A DNA stretch of 64,000 nucleotides from Sipunculus nudus (taxonomy: Eukaryota > Annelida > Sipuncula > Golfingiida > Sipunculidae). Positions 34,897-47,050 of the stretch are shown here, piece by piece (positions within the stretch are counted from its first letter, which is position 1; each line of letters opens with the position of its first letter). The notes under the pieces were generated by a model. It saw only the letters and a program-made list of their open reading frames with translations. It did not search any database and was not told where the DNA came from. The stretch is taken from positions 37,089,558 to 37,153,557 of the forward strand of contig CM049310.1 in the NCBI GenBank assembly GCA_026874595.1. The letters run 5' to 3'. Both the position numbers and the translations under genes were made by a program.

Positions 34897-35099
34897 ATTG
34901 AGTCAGAATGAGTGAAATACATAAATCCTACAAAAGACATTTATAACCTCAAACAACAAACCAACATTTCTGTCAGTGCAACACTCTTTGCTCAGTTAAC
35001 ATTCTGTGCTCTTGGATAAAGTTCAGGAAAGACAACATTTACAAATTAACATCATAGGAAAAAGATTCAAGAGTTGTTACCTGTATCATTATGTTGCTA

Positions 35100-35105
35100 A
35101 ATAAA
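35100..35105 (+). promoter_or_regulatory. Candidate polyadenylation signal of PSMD14
   Basis: AATAAA lies about 204 bases after the PSMD14 stop codon, in AT-rich sequence with no competing open frame. It gives a plausible short 3' UTR. A GT/T-rich stretch follows at about 35180-35250. I have not excluded use of other signals. Confidence 0.5.
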
Positions 35106-35586
35106 ATGTTCAGTCAGCAGGAGATTAATCATTAATATTAACATGTTTTTGACCATATTAAAACATACATATAAATACAATTTTTCCTGTGTTTGTTTCT
35201 GCTTGTGTTCTTTTAGGGTGACTTTGCCAAAGTTTTTGTAAAGTTTTGTTTAATTTATAGTTAATTATCCCTGAATGAGGTATATCACAGCGTGTGCATC
35301 TGTGATTCCTGTTCAGGTGTACAAAATACCTGATATGACATACTGCTTGCTAATAGTGGAAACCTGTTGTTCAATTATATGCAGGAAGATGATAGGGTTG
35401 CTCTCTGCCATACAAGAGTCAACCACAAAAAATTACTTGCCATTTTCACTGTGTGCTGCCCCAGTTACAGCATCAGGTTTAATATGGATGCAAAATTTCC
35501 AGATGTGTGCCAGAACATCAATGCTACACATCATTAAAATATTGTGCCCTAAAGTGCTTTATCTGAATAGAAAAATCTGTAGTCAA

Positions 35587-35607
35587 CCCCCCCCCCCCCC
35601 CCCCCCC
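35587..35607. repeat. Poly-C tract
   Basis: About 21 uninterrupted C residues, one of the longest homopolymers in the window. It lies just before dispersed repeat copy A. Confidence 0.9.
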
Positions 35608-35639
35608 CACATACACACATTTTGTTCCTTCAGGGGAAA

Positions 35640-37530
35640 TAATCAACATAAGTATCACATATCAAGATTTTATGGTACACAGTCTGGGGCCCTATGGGGT
35701 TGGGGGTTCAGCTGGTACACCATACTGGGGCCCAAGGGGACCCAGACTGATCAGGAATTACCTATTAAGCAGAAAAATATATTTGAAAATATAGAAGTCT
35801 CATTTAGCTTTTATTTTAGCTTACATAAATTTAAGTTGGGAGACCCCGAGAGGGTTTGGGTCTGCCAGGTTTGTCCTATAGGGTCCAAGAAAGTCCAGTT
35901 TGTGGGTAGGGAAGCATGTAAATGGAGCTTTTAATTGGCCTGAGGGGCCAGCCAGGAATTTCCAATCAGGTACACTGAAATGCTCGAAAATGATTAAGTC
36001 CTGTCTTTTGCGAAGTTTCTATTAGGGAGTGATCACAAGGGGCCTGGCCCATCAGGAGTTTAAAGAACACCAGAAATACTTGAAAATAAGAATTTTTTTT
36101 TTTTACTTTTGTGTTAACTTGCAAATATATACATGTATAGCTTTCATCAGGAGGACTTGAAGGGGCCTGGCTCGCGGGCTTGGTCTTCTATAGGGCCCGA
36201 TTAAATACCTTGTTTATGGAGAATTTTATTTTTGTTTTCTTGGGTGTTAGCTAATAGTTTTAACTAGAAGTAAGTGACAAGGTCTATTGGGGCTGGAGCC
36301 CAGTTTTCAAGGACACAAGAACCGGTTTGACAATGAAGTCTCATTTGTCTGAAACGGTGGCATTAACTAGTTTATATAGGTTTAAACCCATTAATTGGTC
36401 CAAAGGGTCCGGATAGCCCCGCAGGAGTTCTTATACATATATTTGATTCTATTCTAAGTTGCCCGGAGGATCACTGAAAGTGTATTGTTTCGTTCCAGAA
36501 GTATATTCCGTTTGTTTTCAATTTGTTTTGTTACTCCATTTAAAGTATAAACTATTTTGTAGGTTAGTTGCTTTTTGTTAATATAAAGTGTTTGTAAATA
36601 GAAATATTCATGGGACCAGATTTATTCATAGATTCATGCCGAATATAAAACGATTCAGTGGAGAGATCCCTTTTGTTTATTTATTTTTTTTATTTATCTT
36701 GGCGCTTTTCTGTGTGTGTGGGGGGGGGGGGGGCGGAGTCGCTTTCACTTTGTTTGTAAATCCCGTGCTCCCTATATAACGCATGCTCTATATAATGTTG
36801 ACTATTAACTTTTCACAAACCCATATAGCTTCTTATTGTGACAACCAAGGTATGGATGCGGTTTAGATGTCAAATAGTCAAATTCACACAAGCAAATATA
36901 TACCTGCCCTTATTTATTTTTAAAAATTTATATAATATATTATGAATGTCCCTAAAACGTAAACAAAACGTCGGCGGTTGCTTGATCAGTTTAGTGGAAC
37001 ATGATGCAAGCTGATATATTTAAACCGTGAGATACTGTATATCATATTTCACAGAATAACATTAACAGTAGTCATCGATGCAGCTTCTACTGTGGAAACA
37101 CCTGTCAAAATATGTGACTATCTGACGCATATGCACCTGACTTGGCTGCGACGGCACTATTAACCCCTTATTATATTCCTGTAAATATTTGTGTTTTCTT
37201 CCAATTTTCAACTGCTTTGGTCGTTATTGTGATAGTAGGCATATTGTTGTTGAAAATATGTTACAGTACAAGAGGCACAGACTGTATAGTGTAAGTAACC
37301 TCTGGTACGTTGCTTGCCTTGAGGTTATATATGGATGCCTGTTAAGACCTCCATATGACTTTTTGTTCAGTATATCCGGGTGGATAAAGTATTATATGAG
37401 AATATACATGGCATTAAACAGGGGAAAAATGCATCCCTCTCTAACAGTCCATTCTTACAGTACCGCTTTTCGGGCTTTAAAACCGAATAAATTTTTCTCG
37501 GAAAATTTCTCTCGGAAGCCGTGATAAACG
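35640..37530 (+). repeat. Long dispersed repeat, copy A
   Basis: Collinear with 52230-53950 in the same orientation. Shared blocks in order include GGGGACCCAGACTGATCAGG, CATCAGGAGGACTTGAAGGG versus CACCAGGGGGGCTTAACGGG, GGGCCCGATTAAAT, ATATAGGTTTAAA, TACGTTGCTTGCC and TTTCTCTCGGAAGCC. Copies are clearly diverged and differ by insertions (an AT run in copy B). No coding capacity is evident. A 219-codon open frame at 35275-35934 overlaps it, but its peptide has no recognisable domain. Class unknown. Confidence 0.6.
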
Positions 37531-38800
37531 GCTTGATGCGTAAAACATACTAGACTCCAAAAGTTTTACTGGGGGATCGCTGATGTTCGTCGATCTTGGG
37601 GAGAAAAAGGTTGTGACAGCAATCTCGTAGCACTGCGCCTATTAACCGTGTGATTTTAATATTTTCAGTCTTTTTCTTTCCTTTCAGCATCTGAGTAGAT
37701 TTATATATTTTTGTAACTATGTTATCGATTAAATGAAGTTTCATGTTATTGTCATAATCATGTATTTAGTAATGCTATAGTCGTAATCGATGGGATTAAC
37801 GGGAAAAACCAATGCGACACTCCTGAACTTATTACATGCTAAATTGAATGTATAGGATATGATTTATTACTTAGCTTACCTCTATTGTATACCCTTCCTA
37901 TATATAGCAGGTATTGACACGTCTTGTAGTATGTAAACGGTAGGACACAGCAGCCACTAGTCGCCTTTGGAGTAGGTTTCGTGTTTTTTTATGTCTTCAG
38001 GTATGTGAATTATGTTCAGGATGGTCCTGTACTGATTTTCTCCACCAATAGAATCACATCGTTTAAGGCTTCACGCCTCGTTCTAGGACTCGGCGGTCGT
38101 GGTGGTTCTCACCATTATTGCGTCAAACCTGCTCCTCTGTCAACAAAACAGACTAGGGCATTATACACCAAAACCAGACACCCGGACTCTCACTGCCGTG
38201 GACGGAACACGAAGAAATTGACCAGGAAGGAAAAACTGAAGGGACGAGTAGAGAAATTAAAATGAATGAATCTCCCAGTGCGGATTTGGATTAATCACAT
38301 CCATAAAACATTTTGCTTTACAACGATTACACAGAATGTAATAGGCAGACATATAAATACGTATATGTTATTATTCAGTGATTATTATTTTCCTTTGTAT
38401 CCGAGGCCATTGACTTGCTCATACATCTTAGAACAAAACGAGCCAAAGAATAACTTGGATTTTTAAATTCACAAACAGGCCTTTATTCGATAATGATTTC
38501 TTCAGTTGCATGCGAACCAAATAGGTGCTACGGATTTTATTACCAGGATTCTGATAGATGGAAAGGCTCCAAAGCATACACGTGCGCCTTTTATGTAAAG
38601 TGGGACTAGCAAAAGTGTTCGTCCTACCGGGGATGATAGCGGGTTGGTCGTCAGGCGAGATTTCACTGTATATTTGCATTTTGTATATATATAAATATAT
38701 ATATATATAAATATATATATATGTAATATTTGTGTGTGCCAATGATTCTTAATTATTATTTATTACACATCACACACATCACATGTTTTCACGGGAGTTC
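37531..38800. other. Region with one unexplained basic open frame
   Basis: On the plus strand an open frame after TGTCTTCAG (about 38000-38265) ends in a lysine/arginine-rich tail (KLTRKEKLKGRVEKLK). A splice acceptor at its start makes a terminal exon conceivable, but I recognise no family and find no upstream partner exon. An AT microsatellite lies at about 38685-38722. The rest is noncoding. Confidence 0.35.
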
Positions 38801-40700
38801 TGTGCGACCATTCATTCTGATGCCCACTACGGCGTATGCAAAGATCGATCTCTGGATCACCCAGAATCAAATAAAAACTTTTGCGCTCTCCGTTGACGCA
38901 TCTACTATCCATTAGACGGCTATCGGCGATACGCTGCGAGAAAGCGCATTCGCAGTTGTGTTGGGAATGTTCTACCTGTATCTTGCCAGTATCTGCATCT
39001 GAAGCTCGGCATTGACGGGGAAACTTCTCATCGGCTTGGCTAAATGAGATAAAGATCTCCTTCCGCCATGGTGGTTTATATAGGCTACTGCAGTTAAATC
39101 GTCGCGGTGATATGGTACCGACTGCTGTTTAAATCGGTGGTTCCATTTCAAGATTGCGTGAAATTCTTCGCAGTTCTTAAATATATATTTACGTAGACTG
39201 TATCTTTAATATACTTATACGTAGGTTGCATTCTGCCAGAGATCATAGCCCTGCGAGACGCACATTCTCCAAATGACCTTTCAAATCTGGCAGAGATGCA
39301 TTCGTGAAAAATACTAGCGGCTGCACATGGATTAAGAATGCAGCAAGCGCCAGACAGATTTTCAGCAAAGGAGAGCTGCGCGAATTATGTACCAGATGGA
39401 GAGATGTAACCGGTGCTTTCGAAATAGCATTTTAATCTTGGCGGAGTTCCAAACGGCCAACGAATAAACTTTACTGCCAATTAAGTTGAGTTCTTGAGAC
39501 GGCGAGTGGGACATTTCTCTGCAGTCTCTAATGGTATGGCGGCACGACCGCTCTCTAAGTCTAGTATTACTTCTTGATATTTTAATTTCTGAGACGGTTG
39601 ATGAAGCCAGTCCTGCTAAAGTATGTTTACCTTATGTTATGATACCTTAATAAAGTTTGACGATCTCTAGGCTGGATTATCCCGTCGCCGAGGCAGGGGA
39701 TGACTGATATGCTTTCGGAGCAAGATGCAAAACTGCAGTATGAACTAGTAGTTGGGTGATAGTCCAAATTACCAGGCTCATAGCTCAGAACTGGAATACC
39801 TTTAAGTTCGACGAGCAAACCAAAGAAACGGCTGACTGGCGGGATGGATGGTTACCTGGAAATACCCATTCTTGAAATGCAAATTGATCGCCCAGTCTAC
39901 ATTATTACCTTCTTCAGAACTGAATGAATTTTGTCCATTCGGAAGTGGGAGTCTTGATACACGTTCTGGGCTTTGACATCGACTTCACTTTCCGTTCTTG
40001 TTCTACACAAGAAAGATGGGTATAGAAACCCAGCGAAAGCGGGGTCTACTGTGCATGTTGTTTGTTTTTCGTGCATTGCAAGTATTTCTTGTTCTGGTGC
40101 GACCCTTTTTTCTAAAAATGACGGATTGTATTAACCTCGGCTCATTTGTATGGGACGCCTGTGTGAAAACGGCTGAATAAACCGTGCTGAATTGTGCGTA
40201 CAATAGATGGACTGCTGGTGATATCTTGCCATTCAGCAAGAAAATAAAACTGCCAACTGTCATATGCCGTGGGGAACCGCGGGCACTGCCTGCATGAAAG
40301 GGCGCCGATTACTTGCGTTCTACTCTTTTGGAAGAACGGGTTAAAGAGGGCCCAGTTGGTCTTCAGGCGTTCTGTAATGTAAAGCATCCCGGTATATAAT
40401 GGGAATTCGGTTCTAGCTTACCGGTTGTGATGTCCTCTCGCTTTCTTCGTGGCTATATATCTCCTTGAAATGGCCACCAAACAATGGGTTACCTATGACA
40501 TGTGAAGGCCCGGGCCTGCACTACAGTTCCAGTAATACCTAACTGTAGAGGGTTTGTTTTTTCAGTGCAAGCTGTGGTTGCCACGAATCATAAAATCATT
40601 ACTAAATTACCGACAAGCGCAGAGTATGGATGAGAGATTTTGACATGACATTCTTAGTCCACCGGTTACGCTTGTATCAGGACTGCTAGCGGCCGGCCGG
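38800..40700 (-). mobile_element. Decayed DIRS-like (tyrosine-recombinase-type) retrotransposon, RT-RNase H part
   Basis: The minus strand, read from 40400 downwards, has the domain order of DIRS/Ngaro-type pol with many stops and frameshifts. FLAEWQDITSSPSIVRTI (about 40240-40190) matches the 'FL..W..ITSDPWVL..' segment before the RT. DWAINLHFKNGYFQVTIHP (about 39890-39830) matches 'DW...LDLKDAYFHVPIHP'. The next open segment (39818-39627) ends with CLGDGII and RDRQTLLRY, equivalent to 'YLDDWL...'. Further on, FTNASLPDLKGHLE (about 39290-39240) and LTAVAYINHHGGRRS (about 39100-39050) match the RNase H and 'TAVAYINRQGGTRS' motifs of this group. The catalytic YLDD equivalent is altered and the element is dead. 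Recombinase domain and ends were not found. Confidence 0.75.
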
Positions 40701-40984
40701 ACGAAGAACAAAGACCCATCGCTATTGCTCAGCATTATTGAAAGAAAGCCGAGCTAAAATGATAAGGCCTTGATGCCTCGCCTTGCATCTACTTACTACC
40801 TGCTGATCTTGTACTTATTTGTTACTTAAGTACCCGACATTATTATACGTTGCCTCCGCTTATCGGATCCCTTAGTGTCCTTCGGTCACTTTCAACCTGT
40901 TTTTATTACCTGTTTCTCTGCAACCTGTACATAGGTGTTATATGTGTGTGCTGCAGTAACTTAATTGTGTCAGGTGACATGTAT

Positions 40985-41690
40985 GTCTTGTACCTACGTA
41001 CATGTTACCTGTATGTCTTGTGCCTTACCTGTAAGTCTTCTACCAATATGTTACCTGTATACCTCGCACCTGTTACATGTATGTCCTGTGCCTTATTTGT
41101 TACCTGCATGTCTTGTACCTTACCTGTGACCTGTACGTCTTGTACCTATATGTTACCTGTATACCTTGTACCTAGGACCTGTATATCTACCTGTTAGTTG
41201 TATGTTCTTTACGTACCTGTTACCTCTTACCTGTATGTCTTTACCTTCATGTTACCTGTATGTCTTGTACATATATGCTAACTGTATGTCTTGTACCTAC
41301 ATGCTATTTGTATGTCTTGTACCTTACCTGTTACCTGTATGTCATGTAACTTACCTCTCTGTCATATACCTATATGTGACCTGTATGTCTTGTACTTGTT
41401 ACATGAATAACTTTACCTGTGACCAGTATGTCTTATACCTATCTGTTACCTGTCTTGTTTGTACCTCACATTACACCTGAATGTCTTGTACCTACATGTT
41501 ACCTGTATTTTTTATACCTACATGTTACCTGTATGTCTTGTACCTACATGCTCTTTGTATGTCTTGTACCTTACCTGTAACCTGTATGTCTTGTAACTTA
41601 CCTTTATGTCAAATACCTATATGTGACCTGAATGTCTTGTACTAGTTACCTGTATGTCTTATACTTTACCTGTTACCAGTATGTCTTATA
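40985..41690 (+). repeat. Degenerate 26-bp tandem repeat (TTACCTGTATGTCTTGTACC type)
   Basis: Variants of TACCTACATG...TTACCTGTATGTCTTG recur. Where clean (41489, 41515, 41541) the period is exactly 26 bases. A longer duplication of about 250 bases is visible, because 41318-41436 resembles 41566-41690. Apparent open frames here (repeating CMSCT / YLYVL) are translations of the repeat. It ends about 85 bases before the 61-bp satellite. Confidence 0.85.
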
Positions 41691-42093
41691 TAGGGCTTGT
41701 GACCTTCAAATACAACAGTATTTGGCGTGTTTAATAAGGGTTTATCCTATTTCGTATTGGTTAATCTGACAGATTGATCAAAGTTGGACCATGGTCCCCA
41801 CAGCATATGGTTATCTTCATTGTCATCTAACAGACACTAACAACATTAGACAAAGGTCACCACATCATATGGTTTTTTTCAGGGTCATCTGACAGCATCT
41901 ATCAACGTAAGACCATGGTTACGGCATCATATGGTTTCTTCAGGGTTACTTTATATAAACTATGACGTTAGACCATGGTCACCGCATCATATGGTTTCTG
42001 CATTGTCATCTAATATGCACTATGAATGTTAGACAATGGTCACCATATCACATGGTGTCTTCATTGATTTCTGACAGGATCTATCAACGTAAG

Positions 42094-43172
42094 ACCATGG
42101 TCACCACATCATATGGTTTCTTCATGGTCATCTAATATACTCTATCAACGTTAGAACAAGGTCACCACAACATATGGTTATACTCATGGTCATCTGACAG
42201 CATCTATCAACGTAAGACCATGGTCACCACATCATAAAGTTATCTTCATGGTCATCCAATATACACTGCGAACGTTATACCATGGTCACCACATCATATG
42301 GTTTCTTCATGGTCATCAAATATACACTATGAACGTTAGACCATGGTCACCACATCATATGGTTTCTTCATGGTCATCAAATATACACTGCGAACGTTAT
42401 ACCATGGTCACCACATCATATGGTTTCTTCATGGTCATCAAATATACACTGCGAACGTTATACCATGGTCACCACATCATATGGTTTCTTCATGGTCATC
42501 CAATATACACTATGAACGTTAGACCATGGTCACCACATCATATGGTTTCTTCATGGTCATCAAATATACACTATGAACGTTAGACCATGGTCACCACATC
42601 ATATGGTTTCTTCATGGTCATCCAATATACACTACGAACGTTATACCATGGTCACCACATCATATGGTTTCTTCATGGTCATCTAATATACTCTATCAAC
42701 GTTAGAACAAGGTCACCACAACATATGGTTATACTCATGGTCATCTGACAGCATCTATCAACGTAAGACCATGGTCACCACATCATAAAGTTATCTTCAT
42801 GGTCATCCAATATACACTGCGAACGTTATACCATGGTCACCACATCATATGGTTTCTTCATGGTCATCAAATATACACTATGAACGTTAGACCATGGTCA
42901 CCACATCATATGGTTTCTTCATGGTCATCAAATATACACTGCGAACGTTATACCATGGTCACCACATCATATGGTTTCTTCATGGTCATCAAATATACAC
43001 TGCGAACGTTATACCATGGTCACCACATCATATGGTTTCTTCATGGTCATCCAATATACACTATGAACGTTAGACCATGGTCACCACATCATATGGTTTC
43101 TTCATGGTCATCAAATATACACTATGAACGTTAGACCATGGTCACCACATCATATGGTTTCTTCATGGTCAT
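42094..43172 (+). repeat. Higher-order duplication of about 0.5 kb inside the satellite
   Basis: A block starting near 42094 recurs with an offset of 551 bases (for example TCTAATATACTCTATC at 42131 and 42682). Two translated 111-residue frames at 42248 and 42799 are identical, so the block is copied essentially without change. 551 is nine 61-base units plus two bases. Confidence 0.85.
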
Positions 43173-45894
43173 CAAATATACACTATGAACGTTAGACCAT
43201 GGTCACCACATCATATGGTTTCTTCATGGTCATCAAATATACACTATGAACGTTAGACCATGGTCACCACATCATATGGTTTCTTCATGGTCATCAAATA
43301 TACACTATGAACGTTAGACCATGGTCACCACATCATATGGTTTCTTCATGGTCATCAAATATACACTGCGAACGTTATACCATGGTCACCACATCATATG
43401 GTTTCTTCATGGTCATCCAATATACACTATGAACGTTAGACCATGGTCACCACATCATATGGTTTCTTCATGGTCATCAAATATACACTATGAACGTTAG
43501 ACCATGGTCACCACATCATATGGTTTCTTCATGGTCATCAAATATACACTATGAACGTTAGACCATGGTCACCACATCATATGGTTTCTTCATGGTAATC
43601 AAATATACACTATGAACGTTAGACCATGGTCACCACATCATATGGTTTCTTCATGGTCATCAAATATACACTATGAACGTTAGACCATGGTCACCACATC
43701 ATATGGTTTCTTCATGGTCATCAAATATACACTATGAACGTTAGACCATGGTCACCACATCATATGGTTTCTTCATGGTCATCAAATATACACTATGAAC
43801 GTTAGACCATGGTCACCACATCATATGGTTTCTTCATGGTCATCAAATATACACTATGAACGTTAGACCATGGTCACCACATCATATGGTTTCTTCATGG
43901 TCATCAAATATACACTATGAACGTTAGACCATGGTCACCACATCATATGGTTTCTTCATGGTCATCAAATATACACTATGAACGTTAGACCATGGTCACC
44001 ACATCATATGGTTTCTTCATGGTCATCAAATATACACTATGAACGTTAGACCATGGTCACCACATCATATGGTTTCTTCATGGTCATCAAATATACACTA
44101 TGAACGTTAGACCATGGTCACCACATCATATGGTTTCTTCATGGTCATCAAATATACACTATGAACGTTAGACCATGGTCACCACATCATATGGTTTCTT
44201 CATGGTCATCAAATATACACTATGAACGTTAGACCATGGTCACCACATCATATGGTTTCTTCATGGTCATCAAATATACACTATGAACGTTAGACCATGG
44301 TCACCACATCATATGGTTTCTTCATGGTCATCAAATATACACTATGAACGTTAGACCATGGTCACCACATCATATGGTTTCTTCATGGTCATCAAATATA
44401 CACTATGAACGTTAGACCATGGTCACCACATCATATGGTTTCTTCATGGTCATCAAATATACACTATGAACGTTAGACCATGGTCACCACATCATATGGT
44501 TTCTTCATGGTCATCAAATATACACTATGAACGTTAGACCATGGTCACCACATCATATGGTTTCTTCATGGTCATCAAATATACACTATGAACGTTAGAC
44601 CATGGTCACCACATCATATGGTTTCTTCATGGTCATCAAATATACACTATGAACGTTAGACCATGGTCACCACATCATATGGTTATCTTCATGGTCATCT
44701 AATAAACACTATGAAGGTTATATCATGGTCACCACATCACAGGTTTCTTCATGGTCTTTAAATATAATAGTCTATATTTAATATAATTTCTAATATATAG
44801 TATGAACGTAATACCTTGGTCACCACATTATATGTTTACCCTTATGGACATCTGACAGCTACTATAAACATTAGACCATGGTCACCACATCATATTGTTA
44901 TCTTCATGGTCATCTCATATACACTATGAACGTTAGACCATATTCACCACATCATATGGTTTCTTCATGGTCATCAAATATATACTATGAACGTAATACC
45001 ATGGTCACCAAATTATATGGTTTCCTCATGGTCATCTAATATACACTATGAACATTAGACCATGGTCACCACATCATATGATTATACTCATGGTCATCCG
45101 ACAATAACTATCAACGAAAGACCATGGTCACCACATCATATGGTTATCTTCATGGTCATCAAATATATACTATGAACGTAATACCATGGTCACCAAATTA
45201 TATGGTTTCCGCATGGTCATCTAATATACACTATGAACGTAAGACCATGGTCACCACATCATAAAGTTATCTTCATGGTCATCTAATATACACTATGAAC
45301 ATTAGACCATGGTCACCACATCATATTCTAATACTCATGGTCATAAGACAGCATCTATCAACGAAAGACCATGGTCACCACATCATATGGTTATCTTCAT
45401 GGTCATCCAATATACACTACGAACGTTAGACCATGGTCACCACATCATATGGTTCCTTCATGGTCACCTGACAGCTACTATCAACGTTGGACCATGGTCA
45501 CCACATCATATGGTTTCTTCACGGTCCTCTTATAAACACTATCAACGTTAGACCGCGGTCACGCAATCATATGCTTATCCTAATTGGCATATAATAAACA
45601 CTATCAACGTAAGACCATGGTCACCACACATATGGTTATCTTCATGGTCATCTTATAAACACTATCAACGTTAGACCGTGGTCACCACATCATATGCTTA
45701 TCTTCATGGACATCTAAAAAACACTATCAACGTTAGACCATTGTCACCAATAGATGGTTATGTTCATGGTCATCTAATATAAACTACCAACGTAAGACCA
45801 TGGTCACCACATCATATGGTTATACTCATGGTCATCTAATATATACTATGAACGTTAGACCATGGTCACCACATTACATGGTTTCTTTATGGTC

Positions 45895-46260
45895 ATCTTA
45901 TAAACACTATCAACGTTAGACCGCGGTCACGCAATCATATGCCTATCTTCATTGGCATCTAATTAACACTATCAACGTAAGACCATGGTCACCACATCAT
46001 CTGGTTATCTTCATGGTCATCTAATATATACTATGAACGTTAGACCATGGTCACCACATTATATGGTTTCTTCATGGTCATCTTATAAACACTATCAACG
46101 TTAGACCGCGGTCACGCAATCATATGCCTATCTTCATTGGCATCTAATTAACACTATCAACGTAAGACCATGGTCACCACATCATCTGGTTATCTTCATG
46201 GTCATCTAATATGCACTGCGAACGTTAGACCATGGTCACCACATCATATGGTTTCTTCAT
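45895..46260 (+). repeat. Three-unit higher-order repeat at satellite 3' edge
   Basis: A block with GACCGCGGTCACGCAATCAT and CATTGGCATCTAATTAACAC occurs at about 45901 and again at about 46086. The offset is 185 bases, about three satellite units. A related single copy lies near 45540. Confidence 0.7.
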
Positions 46261-46797
46261 GGTCATCAAATATACACTATCAACGTTAGACCAGGGTCAC
46301 CACATCATATGGCTATCTTCATGGTCTTTCTAATACACATTTTCAATATAAAGTAAACTGCCTAAGCAGAAACTATAAATTATATAGGCTTATTTGAATG
46401 CGCTTCATTGCAGGCCATGGCATGTTTCTGCAGATACACATGCAAATGCTGAAATAGAATTTTATAAGTAAATTAATTCATCCAGACCCTTTTATACTTA
46501 TATACCCACTACATCCAAAACGGAACTCTCATTGAATGAAGAATGGCTGAGCATGCAGATAAGTATTAAAGTGAAGACTACAATACAAATTACATTTATT
46601 GCATCAAAATTAATCATGAAAACAATATAATATATGACAAAAGGTTTTTTTGTTTTTTGTTTTATTATTATTATTTTTTTGTGTTATTTTTATACCTATA
46701 TGAAGTATGGGAATGAAGATTATTCATACAAATTACATACATTAAATTCATCAAGGAAATAATATAATATATACATTTGTGGGGAAGGGGGGGGGGG

Positions 46798-47050
46798 GGC
46801 TGGACAGCTGAGCGGTAAAACGCCCGGCCTTCTTCGCTGGCGACCCGGGTTCGACCCGGGTGCTGCCATGAGAATGGTTTGTAGTGGACCGTCCAAGGTA
46901 AATGCATGTTCTCTCCGGGTTCTCCGTCTCCCTCCACCTCTCTGACTACGATCTTCAACCCTATCAGTGTCTTCCACTTTCGCCTTAAATATCTAACTGT
47001 AAAACCGACTTAATCTGTCAAACTTCGTCGTTGCTGAGGGAGCCAGTGCC
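46798..47050 (+). mobile_element. tRNA-derived SINE (plus strand)
   Basis: The head reads CAGCTGAGCGGTAAAACG (A-box-like) and then GACCCGGGTTCGACCCGGG (B-box, GGTTCGACC) at tRNA-like spacing. It is followed by a body with GTTCTCTCCGGGTTCTCCG and CTCCCTCCACC. That body block also occurs in the inverted SINE at 25638-25808. A 5' poly-G run (about 46785-46798) precedes it. The 3' end is uncertain. Confidence 0.75.

Larger units (their letters stand above)
41775..46335 (+). repeat. 61-bp satellite array of about 75 units
   Basis: The unit contains GACCATGGTCACCACATCAT, ATGGTTTCTTCATGGTCAT and ATACACTATGAACGTTA. The period is 61 bases (for example GTCACCACAT at 43141 and 43202). The core, about 43135-44690, is almost invariant over roughly 25 units with a single visible substitution at 43597. 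Units at both flanks are diverged and vary in length. Higher-order duplications are present. Because 61 is not a multiple of 3, the translated frames have a 61-residue period and are not genes. Every intact unit carries the 10-bp palindrome GACCATGGTC and a CATATG. Confidence 0.98.

Noticed and set aside
35275-35934. A 219-codon open frame, the longest ATG-started frame outside the novel gene
   Set aside because: It crosses a poly-C tract and runs into a dispersed repeat that also occurs at 52230. The peptide has no recognisable domain, and the frame is not kept in the second copy.
37981-38265. A terminal exon with lysine-rich tail on the plus strand
   Set aside because: An acceptor-like TCTTCAG precedes it and the composition is suggestive. 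However, no partner exon or family could be found, so it is only mentioned within the surrounding stretch.
40850-41480. Open frames rich in YLYVL / CMSCT repeats
   Set aside because: They are translations of the 26-bp tandem repeat, with no start context or family.
42248-43134. Two identical 111-codon frames
   Set aside because: Both are translations of the 61-bp satellite. Their 61-residue periodicity follows from unit length and not from selection on protein.
41775-46335. A CRISPR-like array
   Set aside because: The units are contiguous 61-base repeats without unique spacers, and the window is clearly eukaryotic.
46798-46870. A possible tRNA gene
   Set aside because: A and B boxes are present, but the acceptor-stem ends do not pair and a SINE body shared with another locus follows. 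It is therefore a tRNA-derived SINE head.
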